Positions 5,921-14,565 are shown, numbered from the stretch's first letter. The stretch is DNA of 18,019 nt from Methylococcaceae bacterium (GCA_030699345.1 JAUYMX010000361.1:1-18019), one strand, 5' to 3'. Notes: generated from the letters alone by a model not told the origin. A program made the numbers and translations.

Positions 5921-7057
5921 TTACCCGATAGTTCTGCAGCAAGTTGTTATTCCCCAGCCAATACGCCCCGTCTCCAACTTTGAATCAAAAAAATCAAAAC
6001 TCATTTGCCCACCTAAGTGCGGTTTTCTGAATAAATCTGTACGTAGCGAGGGTAACGCCTGATTCATTCGCAGGCGTTTAGATATTAATCGAAAGCGCTG
6101 ACTGATCAGATCGGCATAGCTTCCGGTGCCGGACATTCGTTGGTGAAATGCTGGATCATAAGATTTACCGCCGCGGCTTTGCCGAATTAGGTTCAATACA
6201 TGATCTGCCTTAAGCGGGTAGTTGTGTTGCAGCCATTCTTCGAACAAGTCCGCAACTTCCAACGGTAAACGCAGCAGGATGTATTCGGCGCTGGCCGCTC
6301 CTGCGCTATGGGCGGCTTTGACGATATGTTCCATTTCGTGATCGTTCAACGCCGGAATGACGGGCGCCACCATCACGCCAACCGGAATACCGGCTGCGTG
6401 CAATTTAGCGATGGTTTCCAGTCGTCGTTGCGGTGCCGCCGCGCGCGGTTCCAGTGTTCTGGCCATAGTCCGGTCCAGCGTGGTGATGGACAGATAGACG
6501 GAGACTAAGCCTTGCTCAGCCATAGCGCTTAATAAATCAAGATCACGTTCGATCAATGACGACTTGGTGATGATGCTGACTGGATGGCGGGTTTCAGCCA
6601 GCACTTCCAATATCTGCCGCATCAGCCGATGTTGACGTTCCAGTGGTTGATAGGGATCGGTATTGGTACCCAAGGCCAAGGGCGCACAGCGATAATTTTT
6701 TTTGCTCAGTTCCTCTCTAAGCAGGCGGGCGACATCGGGTTTAATCAGGATGCGGCTTTCGAAATCCAGCCCGGGTGAAAAGCCCAAGTACGCATGCGTT
6801 GGCCGGGCAAAACAATAGATGCAGCCGTGTTCACAGCCGCGATAAGGGTTGATGGAGCGATCGAATGGCAGATCCGGGGAATCATTGTAGTTAATCAACG
6901 ATCGACTGCTGTCGATAATGACTTCTGTTTTGAGCGACGCTAGCTCTGCATCCAGACTGCCCCAGCCGTCATCGGCGGCTTCGTTGTGTTGTTTTTCGAA
7001 GCGACCTGTCGCATTGCTGACGCTGCCACGGCCTTTATAAACCAATGGTTTTTGCAT
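5921..7057 (-). CDS. PA0069-family radical SAM protein
   Basis: This is a 378-residue protein of the radical SAM superfamily in the spore-photoproduct-lyase-like group (COG1533), often named the PA0069 family. The cluster motif C75-x3-C79-x2-C82 lies in NPYRGCEHGCIYCFARPTH, and this sequence context is diagnostic for the group. The TIM-barrel part follows, with ALGTNTDPYQPLE, VSIITKSSLI, VYLSITTLD and GVMVAPVIPALND stretches. The C-terminal tail (about 290-378) is less conserved. It should bind a [4Fe-4S] cluster and S-adenosylmethionine; the substrate is unknown for the whole family, so I give no reaction. There is no obvious Shine-Dalgarno before the ATG, and a 10-base palindrome TAACCGGTTA (7062-7071) sits just upstream. 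The gene is convergent with the propeller gene and follows the metallo-hydrolase on the same strand after a hairpin. Confidence 0.9.
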   Translation of the reverse strand: MQKPLVYKGRGSVSNATGRFEKQHNEAADDGWGSLDAELASLKTEVIIDSSRSLINYNDSPDLPFDRSINPYRGCEHGCIYCFARPTHAYLGFSPGLDFESRILIKPDVARLLREELSKKNYRCAPLALGTNTDPYQPLERQHRLMRQILEVLAETRHPVSIITKSSLIERDLDLLSAMAEQGLVSVYLSITTLDRTMARTLEPRAAAPQRRLETIAKLHAAGIPVGVMVAPVIPALNDHEMEHIVKAAHSAGAASAEYILLRLPLEVADLFEEWLQHNYPLKADHVLNLIRQSRGGKSYDPAFHQRMSGTGSYADLISQRFRLISKRLRMNQALPSLRTDLFRKPHLGGQMSFDFFDSKLETGRIGWGITTCCRTIG

Positions 7058-7143
7058 GAATTAACCGGTTACCAGTTTGTAAATGAAAAAGGTTATATCG
7101 GCAATTTTGGCAAGTTGCAAGATTGAAGGGATAGAGCAGGGGA

Positions 7144-7176
7144 TTCAGGACAAAAGCATTGCGCTTTTATCCTGAA
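7144..7176 (-). terminator. Hairpin after the metallo-hydrolase gene
   Basis: Arms 7144-7157 and 7163-7176 pair over 14 positions around a 5-base loop. The single non-Watson-Crick pair (51/69) is a G-U wobble in minus-strand RNA but a C-A mismatch in plus-strand RNA, so the structure fits the minus-strand transcript. It lies 13 bases after the stop of the hydrolase gene. There is no U-tract after it, so it may protect the 3' end or terminate only weakly. Confidence 0.55.
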
Positions 7177-7189
7177 CTAAATTTTGCTG

Positions 7190-8647
7190 TTATTTAGCGG
7201 CTTGTTGAATGCCGGCAACCGCACGTAGATCAGCCAATGTGGCGACGCGCGGGCCGTGTAAGGCGGCAATTTTGTCGACATTCAGATTCAGTTTCTGAAT
7301 ATTTTCATAAAGATTAACCGCGTACGGGTTCAGCGCAGTTGGTATTGGCGCATTCGCAGCGGTAGGCGTGAATGCGTCGGCTTCAATAAGAATCTTTTCG
7401 TTAGGCAGATACACGAGTACAAACGCATCGTTATGGCCATTGCCGGCGATTGAGTGAACCTCGATTGGATGTTTGCTGTCAGCAAGCACATGTTTGCCGT
7501 TAAAGCTCTCGAACTTAGCCGTTTTTTTAGATTTCTCTAAACGATCAGGACTTAGGCTGTGCGGCGTTGCCCATACTTTTTCATAGTAAGCCTGATTGGG
7601 TGAGTGAGTCACAATAGCCGCACCTTCATCAACAAACGTCCGTAAGCCGCCGGCATGGTCAAAATGGGCATGGGTGTTAATTAAAAAATTGATCGGTTTG
7701 TTAGGAATGAGCTCCTTGGCTTTAGCGATGACAGCTTGTGAACGTTCTTCATTTAAAGGCGCTTCGATAATTGCAATATGATCAGTTTGTTCGATAGCTA
7801 AGCTGTGGTGGGTACCACCAGTTAAATAATAAACACCGTCGGCCAGTTTTTCAGACGTCACGGTAACTGCAGGGGGTTTGGCCAAATCTTGAGGTACTTT
7901 TATGTCAACGCCAGGGTTAGCTCTTGCTGAGGTGACATTTATATCCAGCACCGGATAGCCACCTTGACTGCGGACGATGTGAGATGGAAATTGAATGCCG
8001 CCAAAATCTTTGTAATCGGAGAATTTAGTTTCTAACAAGGTATCGCCGAGTACTGGATTGTCTATCCAGGTATTTACTTGAGCCACTTGGTTGAAGGGAT
8101 TGATTTTTCCAACATAACGATATTTACCGCCTACCGTAAATGACACTTCAGTGCCGCCGTCGACCGCTTTTGTCGTTGCGTTATTAGCAAGTGCCGCTTT
8201 TAAAAAGCCTTGGGGTGTCGACCAAATTTCTGCAGTGCGTTCTTCAACTGCTGCAGGTTGAATATTTTCCGCATTGCCGGTGATAGCCTCGTTCCAGGCA
8301 GTGCCGCCGCTTATGAATTGGATGCCGCGTTGCTCAACGGGTGCAGGGCGAGCGCGGCCGGCTTCAACAACTTGGCTGCGAAGATACTGTACGCGAGCAC
8401 TGGCGGTTTCATAATTAATGTCAGCGGTGTAGTTTTTGACATCAAATGGGGGCCAAGCTGAATTTGGATTGGGCGCTTGACCAAACTGAAACCAGTTGCC
8501 GGTGCCGGAAAATTCAATGGATTTAAGCCCGGCAACACCCGCGGCCTCGGTTGCTTCTTGCAAACCGTGGGCTTGTAAAGCACTAGAACCAAACGCTGTT
8601 AACGCAATGGCCAGACCGACCACCGGTGTAGGTATAGATTTACGCAT
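7190..8647 (-). CDS. Exported metallo-beta-lactamase-fold hydrolase
   Basis: This is a 485-residue protein with an N-terminal signal peptide (VVGLAIALTAFGSSALQAHG, cleavage near residue 26), so a periplasmic protein is likely. Residues ~30-260 form an N-terminal region I cannot name, with a lipoprotein-carrier-like beta pattern (GGKYRYVGKINPFN, WIDNPVLGDTLLETKFSDY). From ~265 a complete MBL domain follows. LADGVYYLTGGTHHSLAIE leads into H326-A-H328-F-D330-H331 (NTHAHFDHAGG), then H405 (GNGHND), D424 (IEAD) and H464 (ALHGP). All ligands of a two-metal site are present. The substrate is unknown; related exported MBL proteins range from lactonases to thiol-ester hydrolases. A very strong Shine-Dalgarno (AAGGAGGT) lies just upstream of the ATG. 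It is not preceded by a closely linked gene and is probably transcribed alone. Confidence 0.88.
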   Translation of the reverse strand: MRKSIPTPVVGLAIALTAFGSSALQAHGLQEATEAAGVAGLKSIEFSGTGNWFQFGQAPNPNSAWPPFDVKNYTADINYETASARVQYLRSQVVEAGRARPAPVEQRGIQFISGGTAWNEAITGNAENIQPAAVEERTAEIWSTPQGFLKAALANNATTKAVDGGTEVSFTVGGKYRYVGKINPFNQVAQVNTWIDNPVLGDTLLETKFSDYKDFGGIQFPSHIVRSQGGYPVLDINVTSARANPGVDIKVPQDLAKPPAVTVTSEKLADGVYYLTGGTHHSLAIEQTDHIAIIEAPLNEERSQAVIAKAKELIPNKPINFLINTHAHFDHAGGLRTFVDEGAAIVTHSPNQAYYEKVWATPHSLSPDRLEKSKKTAKFESFNGKHVLADSKHPIEVHSIAGNGHNDAFVLVYLPNEKILIEADAFTPTAANAPIPTALNPYAVNLYENIQKLNLNVDKIAALHGPRVATLADLRAVAGIQQAAK

Positions 8648-8966
8648 GAAACCTCCTTAGGTTTTCTAGGTGGAAAGATAATACTAGAAATAACAACCTA
8701 AATAAGCAAAAGGCATGCCGGCTGCAATTGGCTATGCGGGGAAGGGGCTTAAGGCTTTGAAATACGGGGCTTCACAGCTAAGGCAATAAAATATGCAAGC
8801 AACTAAGTAACGCTTGGGGTGTTGATGTGTAAACAGTTTATGCTTTGTAACTGCTGCCTAAGAAGCAGGTCAGCCGCATTTGGCAAGCTGACCTTACATT
8901 TTAAAATCAATTATTGACAATGAAAATGGTTTGGGTCACATGCTTTTTGTAACCCAAGTACCCCAA
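8648..8966. other. 319-base intergenic region upstream of the hydrolase
   Basis: No credible gene is visible. It contains the Shine-Dalgarno of the hydrolase at its left end and a possible minus-strand -10 (TATTAT, reading on - near 8685) without a convincing -35. An inverted repeat AGGTCAGC (8867-8874)/GCTGACCT (8887-8894) has a 12-base loop, and palindromic repeat copy 2 lies at the right end. Since the coiled-coil gene ends at 8967 and the hydrolase starts at 8647, it probably separates two minus-strand transcription units. Confidence 0.5.
8930..8958 (+). repeat. 29-base palindromic repeat, copy 2
   Basis: Arms TTGGGTCAC (8931-8939) and GTAACCCAA (8949-8957) pair at 8 of 9 positions around the 9-base loop ATGCTTTTT. 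23 of 29 bases match the copy at 4771-4799. It lies nine bases after the stop of the minus-strand coiled-coil gene. Read on the minus strand it could act as a weak terminator (ACCATTTT follows). Confidence 0.7.
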
Positions 8967-10436
8967 TTATGATTTCAGTTTAAATTTGCTAAACAGATTT
9001 TTGAGTTTGCTGGTGGGTTCATTGTCAGTATCTGTTGCATTTGCTTTGGCAGGCTGTGGTTCAACTTTGGCTGTAACCGCTTGAGGTGGTCTGCCACTTA
9101 AGGTTAACGTGGTTTCGTCAGACCATGTTTTCGCCGCGGCAAATGAATTGGTCTGCTCTTGTGCTGGAGCAACCACGGCTTCTTTAACAGCAGTTTCCGG
9201 TGGATAGGCAACGTTTGCAACCACTGGTTGAGCTATCACCGGTGTTTCTGTCGCCAATACTTGAGGCTCAAGATTGATTTGCTCGATTTGAACGGGTGCT
9301 TCCTGCGGTGTGGGGATATTTTGCTCGACGAGTTTGCTGTCCAGTTTGTCAATTTTTTGCTTGGCACTGGAAAAGAAACTTTTAAATTTCCCACCCACGC
9401 TGGTCGTATCTCTTTCTGGTGTTTCGATTGGTTGTGGTTTTGGTGTCTCGGCGACAATTATTGCCGGTTCTGGTACCACAACTTTGCTGATAATGGGTTC
9501 CTGTACGGGTGAAATGGTTGGTTCGATAGGTGCTTGCTGTTGTGGCTCAGGAGCCAGGAAAACTGCTTGAGGTTCTACTGCTTTTATTTCGACCGCTTTG
9601 GCTTCTTCAAGTTGGGCAATTACTGCATTTTGTGCGTTTAGCGTTTCTTGTAATTGAGTTTGCTGCTGTTTAGCTTGGCTTAAATCAACTGCCTGCTGCG
9701 CTAACGACGCAAGACGCGCTAAATCGGCTTGGTGTTTTGCTTCGGTTTCCAAAATGCGCTGTTGTGCGCTTTCTTCTTGCTGCGCCAATTGGGTTTTGTG
9801 TTCGGCAACTGTCAATTCCAATTGAGCAAGTTGTTGGCTTTGACTATCGACACGAATTTGCAGGGTTTGCAGCAGTTGATCTTTTTCGGCCAATTTTGCG
9901 GTCTCGACTTTAATGGCTTGTTGCAATTCGTTGCTGGTTTTTCGTTCCGCTGCCAAATTGGCACTTAATTGTTTGTTGATGGCGCTGTAACGTTGCCACA
10001 AATCTTCTGTCTCTAGCCCCGTTGCGTTCGGCGAGAATTGTTCGCTTAAGTCAGCATTAGTGGTTAGCGCGCCGATACTTTCCGATAATTGATTGTCGAA
10101 CCAAGAGAGTCGCGATTGCAATGTTGTTGCACGTTGTACCAGCTGTTCGGATTCAGCTTTGCTTTGTTCGAGTTGTTCATTGGCGGCAGTTAGTTCAGCT
10201 TGTAATTGCTGAATTTGTTGTTCGGCAGTAGCCAAGGCATTTTGTGTATCGATCAGGGCTTTAATATTGCGACGGTTACGACCATTTAAGAAGCCGATTC
10301 TGATGCTATAAAAAATGGTGGTTAGTAACCACACAGCGGCCGCTAGGCAGGCAGCATAAGCGGGGTTTTCAAGAGTGAATTGGTAGTATTTGAGCGCTAA
10401 ACTTTGAAAAAACGGCAAATAGTCTTGAACTTGCAT
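8967..10436 (-). CDS. Membrane-anchored coiled-coil protein of unknown function
   Basis: I do not recognise this 489-residue protein. One transmembrane segment lies near the N-terminus (about 27-49, AYAACLAAAVWLLTTIFYSI), followed by basic residues (NGRNRR), so the bulk should be cytoplasmic. Residues ~55-125 and ~150-285 are rich in Q, E, A and L in heptad-like order, a long coiled coil. Residues ~286-475 are rich in Pro, Val, Ala, Glu and Gln and look disordered. Two similar basic amphipathic segments stand out: GKFKSFFSSAKQKIDKL at 349-365 and SKLKNLFSKFKLKS at the very C-terminus. The layout suggests a scaffold or envelope-linked organiser, but that is inference. An AAGGA Shine-Dalgarno precedes the ATG. 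It lies 37 bases after the YihY gene and is probably co-transcribed with it. Confidence 0.8.
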   Translation of the reverse strand: MQVQDYLPFFQSLALKYYQFTLENPAYAACLAAAVWLLTTIFYSIRIGFLNGRNRRNIKALIDTQNALATAEQQIQQLQAELTAANEQLEQSKAESEQLVQRATTLQSRLSWFDNQLSESIGALTTNADLSEQFSPNATGLETEDLWQRYSAINKQLSANLAAERKTSNELQQAIKVETAKLAEKDQLLQTLQIRVDSQSQQLAQLELTVAEHKTQLAQQEESAQQRILETEAKHQADLARLASLAQQAVDLSQAKQQQTQLQETLNAQNAVIAQLEEAKAVEIKAVEPQAVFLAPEPQQQAPIEPTISPVQEPIISKVVVPEPAIIVAETPKPQPIETPERDTTSVGGKFKSFFSSAKQKIDKLDSKLVEQNIPTPQEAPVQIEQINLEPQVLATETPVIAQPVVANVAYPPETAVKEAVVAPAQEQTNSFAAAKTWSDETTLTLSGRPPQAVTAKVEPQPAKANATDTDNEPTSKLKNLFSKFKLKS

Positions 10437-10473
10437 ATCAATAATCCTTAATAAGTTATTGTAAGTAGATTGT

Positions 10474-11784
10474 TTAAATGTCTTTAAGCAAACGATTTTG
10501 CTCTGAAGTTTCCAGCCATTTTCCTAAATTATTAAGCATATTGACATATAATTTTTCCTTTCTAATGTCCGGAAGGCTATTCTGTCCACATAGTTCCAGC
10601 GCATTAATAATATAGGCAACGGTTAAAATATTAATATCTACGGCGGGTAAGTAAACATTTTCATTTTCTTCAGTTTTTAATTCAATAATAATATGACTAG
10701 CCACTAAAAAGTCTAATAGACGTTGCACAATAGCGACTGAAATTAACAATTTTAAAGCGATTTTTTCGGCGGTTAAAGGATTGCCCAATTTGACAAGATT
10801 TTTAATAATTAAATGGGTAATCTGTAAGGCAATAATCTTTTTAAAAGAAAAACTAAATTCGGAATAATCATAATGATGCCGATGATTTTCGTAATTTTGA
10901 ATATAAAAAGCAATTTCACAACCTAACAAAACTATCATCCAGGCTATTTGCACCCAAACTACAAATAACGGTAGCGCGGCAAAGCTTCCGTAGACTGCGT
11001 TGTAGCTAGATACGCCAAACTGAAGGCTTAAATAAAGCCACTGTAAAAGATGATACAAAATCCCCGTTACGACGCCCGCAATAATACCGGCTTTATAACT
11101 AATTTTATGATTAGGCATAAAGATATAAGTAATCGCGAATAAGCCAGACATTAGTAATAACGGCGAATAACTTAAGGCGCCAATTAATAAGCTTTCACCA
11201 AATTTAGGTAAGGTAATTACCTTGGTTAGCCAGGTTACTTTAGTATTTAAAAAAACGGTAATACTACTTGCAATTATTAATAAGACTGGCGCTAATAACA
11301 TTAATGATAGGTAGTCGCTTAGTTTTCGAGAAAATGACCTGCCTTTATTTATTTTCCAAATATAATTAAACGATTCCTCAATATTACCAATCATATGTAT
11401 TACCGACCACAGCAATACCACTACGCCAATGCCCGCTACAACTTCACCTTTAGTGCTATCGAGCAGATTTTGGGCGAAGCTTATTAATGTCAGTACGGTA
11501 GTATCTTGGTGAGGTATTTGCTCAAGTAACTGCTGTTGGAGCATTGTTTCAAGACCAAAACCTTTCGCAATTCCGAACAACATGGCTATTACTGGCACAA
11601 CAGCGAGCAATGTATAAAGTGTGAGTGCAGAGGCGCGTAACGGGCAAAGATCTTTTGTGAAGCCTTGATAAGCTAATAACGCTATTTTCAGCGATTTTAC
11701 GAGAGCTGCTTTAACAACAGGCTGTTGGTGCTCTGGTAGCGACCAAATATCTGTTTTTAAAAAGGTTAAGATTTTTATCGCCAT
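10474..11784 (-). CDS. YihY/BrkB-family inner-membrane protein
   Basis: This 436-residue integral membrane protein belongs to the YihY (virulence factor BrkB, formerly 'RNase BN') family. Typical features are the N-terminal FLKTDIW, LCPLRASALTLYTLLAVVPVIAM at the first membrane segment, and the run of hydrophobic helices with YAAVYGSFAALP-like sequence (here YNAVYGSFAALPLFVVWVQIAWMIVLLGCEIAF). About six membrane segments lie in the first ~290 residues. The C-terminal ~120 residues form a soluble, winged-helix-like extension found in longer members. The biochemical role of the family is not settled. I chose the ATG giving MAIKILTFLKTDIW because the family usually begins 8-15 residues before TDIW. 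In-frame GTG (11802) and TTG (11823) starts are possible, and no Shine-Dalgarno is decisive. It is followed closely by the coiled-coil gene. Confidence 0.88.
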   Translation of the reverse strand: MAIKILTFLKTDIWSLPEHQQPVVKAALVKSLKIALLAYQGFTKDLCPLRASALTLYTLLAVVPVIAMLFGIAKGFGLETMLQQQLLEQIPHQDTTVLTLISFAQNLLDSTKGEVVAGIGVVVLLWSVIHMIGNIEESFNYIWKINKGRSFSRKLSDYLSLMLLAPVLLIIASSITVFLNTKVTWLTKVITLPKFGESLLIGALSYSPLLLMSGLFAITYIFMPNHKISYKAGIIAGVVTGILYHLLQWLYLSLQFGVSSYNAVYGSFAALPLFVVWVQIAWMIVLLGCEIAFYIQNYENHRHHYDYSEFSFSFKKIIALQITHLIIKNLVKLGNPLTAEKIALKLLISVAIVQRLLDFLVASHIIIELKTEENENVYLPAVDINILTVAYIINALELCGQNSLPDIRKEKLYVNMLNNLGKWLETSEQNRLLKDI

Positions 11785-11850
11785 TACTGTTCTTGCTATC
11801 ACCTTACTTAACTGTTTGAGCAATCAGCACATAGTATGGGCTGAAGCGGC

Positions 11851-11876
11851 ATGCCATTTATTGATAATAATGGCAT
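11851..11876 (-). terminator. Weak hairpin downstream of kup
   Basis: ATGCCATT (11851-11858) pairs with AATGGCAT (11869-11876) around a 10-base loop. It lies about 59 bases after the kup stop in minus-strand reading and just ahead of the YihY gene. There is no U-tract, so terminator function is uncertain; it may instead be a leader element of the YihY gene. Confidence 0.3.
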
Positions 11877-11934
11877 TGTATTCGTGAGGCTATTCTATAG
11901 AACAAGCAGTCAGGATTAAACGCAGTTTACTCCC

Positions 11935-13818
11935 TTAAAGTTCAATACGAATACCCAGCTCAATCACCTGGTCGACAGGGATTTTGAAAAACTCTATCGG
12001 GCTCGATGCGTTGTGGAATAAAAACCTGAAGATGGGTCTTCGCCAATTCGGCATTGGGCTTTTGTTGCGGAATGATAGCCGCTCACTGCCGACAAAAAAT
12101 GACACTTCTTTGGGGTCGATAGGCAACCCTTCTTGTGCGCATAGTTCAAGAGCGCGGCGCACATCGGGTGTTTGCTTAAAACCGAAGTAAAGTTTTACGC
12201 GGTAGTAAGTTCTGTCTTGACCAAATTCGCGTATTTTGACTCGGTGGGCTTCGTTAACATAAGGCTCTTCGGTGGTAACGATTGTCAGAACGATAATTTG
12301 CTCATGCAGAACATGGTTATGCTCAAGATTATGCAGAAATACCTGCGGTACACCATGCAGACTTCTAGCCAAATAAATGGCTGCGCCAGGAACGGTTACC
12401 AATGGCTCGGCTTTCATTTTTTCGCCCAGCTCTTCGAATAATATCCGGCGATCATCCAGGTAACCTGCCAACAATTCTCGTCCTTTAATCCATGTGGTTA
12501 GTATCAAAAACAATACAGTCCCGACGACCAATGACAGCCAGCCGCCTGATGGGATTTTTAGGCTGCTGGCTGAAAGAAACAGGAAGTCGATCACTAAAAA
12601 AATCGTTAAAAAGGTAATGCTGGTGAGCTTTGTCCAGCGCCAGAGTGCCTGAATCACAATGAACGCTAAGACAGTGTCAACAATCATGGTGCCGGTGACG
12701 GCGATGCCATAGGCTGAAGCCAACGCGGATGAAGATTGAAAGCTCAGTACCAACACAAATACGGAGACCATAAGCAGCCAGTTGACCACAGGGATATAGA
12801 CTTGGCCCATTTCATCACCCGAGGTGTGAATAATATTCATACGTGGGCAGTAACCCAGTTGTATCGCTTGTCGAGTCACTGAAAACGCCCCCGAGATGAC
12901 TGCTTGCGAGGCGATTACTGTTGCCAACGTCGATAGAACCAATAAAGGGTACAGCGCCCAGGTCGGCGCGAGTAAATAGAATGGATTTGCTATTGCTTCG
13001 GGATGTCCGATTAACAACGCACCTTGTCCAAAATAATTGAGCAGCAATGCCGGAAATACAAAACCGAACCAAGCATAGCGAATCGGTTTGAGACCGAAAT
13101 GGCCCATATCTGCATACAAGGCTTCAGCGCCGGTAATTGCCAGCACTACCGCGCCCATGATTAGGAAGCCGTGCCAACCCAATTCAAACAGTAAATGCAC
13201 GCCGTAATAAGGGTTAACCGCCATCAAAACGCTGGGGGCTTCGACGATATTGATTACCCCCATAATCCCCAACGAGCCAAACCAGAAGCACATAATCGGC
13301 GCGAACATTTTTCCAACCGCACCGGTGCCCTTGGCTTGCACAATGAACATAACGCTCAATACAGCAATGGTAATGGGCAGTACATAATGCTCTAACTTAG
13401 GAGAGACAACTTTAAGGCCTTCAACTGCGCTAAGTACCGAAATGGCGGGTGTGATCATACCGTCACCATAGAATAATGCGGCGCCGAGCAAGCCGATGAT
13501 GACGATAAAGCGCATCCTCCTCGGATTATCTTTGGAGCCGTGTAGGGCCAGCGCCATCAGAGCCATGATTCCGCCTTCGCCTTTGTTGTCGGCGCGCATA
13601 ATGAATATCGCGTATTTGGTGGTGACGACCAGCGTCAACGACCAAAAGATCAGTGACAGTACCCCGAGTACATGAATTTTATCGATGGGTACTCCGCCAT
13701 GGAAAACTTCCTTTAATGCGTATAAAGGACTGGTACCTATGTCACCGAATACGACGCCGATTGCACCCAATGCCAGACCGGCAACTTGTTGTTTAGAATG
13801 ATTTTGGTTTGTGGACAT
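11935..13818 (-). CDS. kup: KUP-family potassium uptake transporter
   Basis: This 627-residue inner-membrane protein is the normal length for KUP/HAK/KT transporters (E. coli Kup is 622). The signature GVVFGDIGTSPLYALKEVF is at about residues 21-39. About twelve hydrophobic helices fill residues 13-445, including YGDGMITPAISVLSAVEG and SQAVISGAFSVTRQAIQLGYCPR, both conserved in the family. A soluble C-terminal domain (about 450-627) follows, with the typical GVPQVFLHNLEHNHVLHE stretch. It imports K+, probably with protons. The Shine-Dalgarno before the ATG is weak, but the family start matches. It follows the DedA remnant after 67 bases; the downstream YihY gene is on the same strand. No frameshift or missing motif is visible. 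Confidence 0.97.
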   Translation of the reverse strand: MSTNQNHSKQQVAGLALGAIGVVFGDIGTSPLYALKEVFHGGVPIDKIHVLGVLSLIFWSLTLVVTTKYAIFIMRADNKGEGGIMALMALALHGSKDNPRRMRFIVIIGLLGAALFYGDGMITPAISVLSAVEGLKVVSPKLEHYVLPITIAVLSVMFIVQAKGTGAVGKMFAPIMCFWFGSLGIMGVINIVEAPSVLMAVNPYYGVHLLFELGWHGFLIMGAVVLAITGAEALYADMGHFGLKPIRYAWFGFVFPALLLNYFGQGALLIGHPEAIANPFYLLAPTWALYPLLVLSTLATVIASQAVISGAFSVTRQAIQLGYCPRMNIIHTSGDEMGQVYIPVVNWLLMVSVFVLVLSFQSSSALASAYGIAVTGTMIVDTVLAFIVIQALWRWTKLTSITFLTIFLVIDFLFLSASSLKIPSGGWLSLVVGTVLFLILTTWIKGRELLAGYLDDRRILFEELGEKMKAEPLVTVPGAAIYLARSLHGVPQVFLHNLEHNHVLHEQIIVLTIVTTEEPYVNEAHRVKIREFGQDRTYYRVKLYFGFKQTPDVRRALELCAQEGLPIDPKEVSFFVGSERLSFRNKSPMPNWRRPIFRFLFHNASSPIEFFKIPVDQVIELGIRIEL

Positions 13819-13885
13819 GTTTTAAAGGTGAGCTGAAATTGATAGTTTTCAAAAATTACTATTTGGAATTAGATGCTGAAAATAC

Positions 13886-14083
13886 CTAATTTTTTGCCCG
13901 TATTCCCTGCCAAAGTTGATGTAACACAGGTAAAAATGACACGCCCACAATGCCTAAAACGACCAGTTCGAAATTCTTTTGCACCCGTTCGAGATTACCG
14001 AATTCAAAACCCAGGGTGATAAGCCCGCCTACCCATAAACACGCCCCAGTGATACAAAAAAGCAAGTAGCGCGAATAATGCAT
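13886..14083 (-). pseudogene. DedA-family C-terminal remnant (65 residues)
   Basis: The 65 residues (MHYSRYLLFCITGACLWVGG, then FEFGNLERVQKNFELVVLGIVGVSFLP) match, from memory, the C-terminal end of DedA/SNARE-associated membrane proteins. There GxGxMxYxRFLxYNxxGAxxWV is followed by FGNxxxVxxNFxLV. The homology continues a few codons upstream of the ATG (SGSGN), before an in-frame TAA nine codons upstream of it. The usual ~130-150 N-terminal residues are absent, because exbD ends only 62 bases away. It is best read as a 5'-deleted remnant. It could still be made as a small two-helix membrane protein, since the remaining frame is open and ends normally. It lies between exbD and kup on the same strand. 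Confidence 0.7.
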
Positions 14084-14145
14084 ATTGCCCGATCCGCTAA
14101 AATAGAGTTATCCAGCCAATGCGAAGTTATAAATAGGACACAGCA

Positions 14146-14556
14146 CTATTGCTCGACAGTAACAAACGCAATTTTAGTAATGCCTGCATGTTGCACAGTG
14201 GCCATGACTGCAGCGAGTTTCTCGTAAATCACGCTTTTGTCGGCATATAAGTGCAAGGCTACCTCAGGGTTTTTGGCAAGCTCGTTTTTCAAGGTTGTTT
14301 CTAATGCGGCCAGATTTTCGATGGGCTGCTTATTAAGGATTATTGCACCTTGGTCGTTAATGCCGAGCTGTAAGGGTTGCTCAGTGACATTTGCCGTGGT
14401 TTCGGTCGTTTTCGGTAACGTCACATGTACCGATTGCGTCAGTAATGGCGCAGTAACTAATAAGATGATGACTAATACCAGCATGACATCAACAAGCGGC
14501 GTGACGTTAATCTCGCTCATTGCATCTTCGTTTTCCGATTGAGTTTTAAAAGCCAT
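14146..14556 (-). CDS. exbD: ExbD/TolR-family biopolymer transport protein
   Basis: This 136-residue protein has a short cytoplasmic N-terminus and one membrane helix (about 19-42). The helix contains INVTPLVDVMLVLVIILLVTAP, with the conserved proton-path Asp at D23. A periplasmic domain follows (about 45-136: VTLPKT, then LGINDQGAIILNKQPIENL and VALHLYADKSVIYEKLAAVM). With ExbB it uses the proton gradient to drive TonB. The ATG is preceded by AAGGAA and lies nine bases after exbB, so the two are certainly co-transcribed. The tonB gene directly upstream of exbB favours ExbD over TolR. Confidence 0.95.
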   Translation of the reverse strand: MAFKTQSENEDAMSEINVTPLVDVMLVLVIILLVTAPLLTQSVHVTLPKTTETTANVTEQPLQLGINDQGAIILNKQPIENLAALETTLKNELAKNPEVALHLYADKSVIYEKLAAVMATVQHAGITKIAFVTVEQ

Positions 14557-14565
14557 GGGCGTTCC

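Noticed and set aside
9159..9570. Open frames on the plus strand opposite the coiled-coil gene
   Set aside because: They are shadows of its biased Gln/Pro-rich codons and lack start signals or family features.
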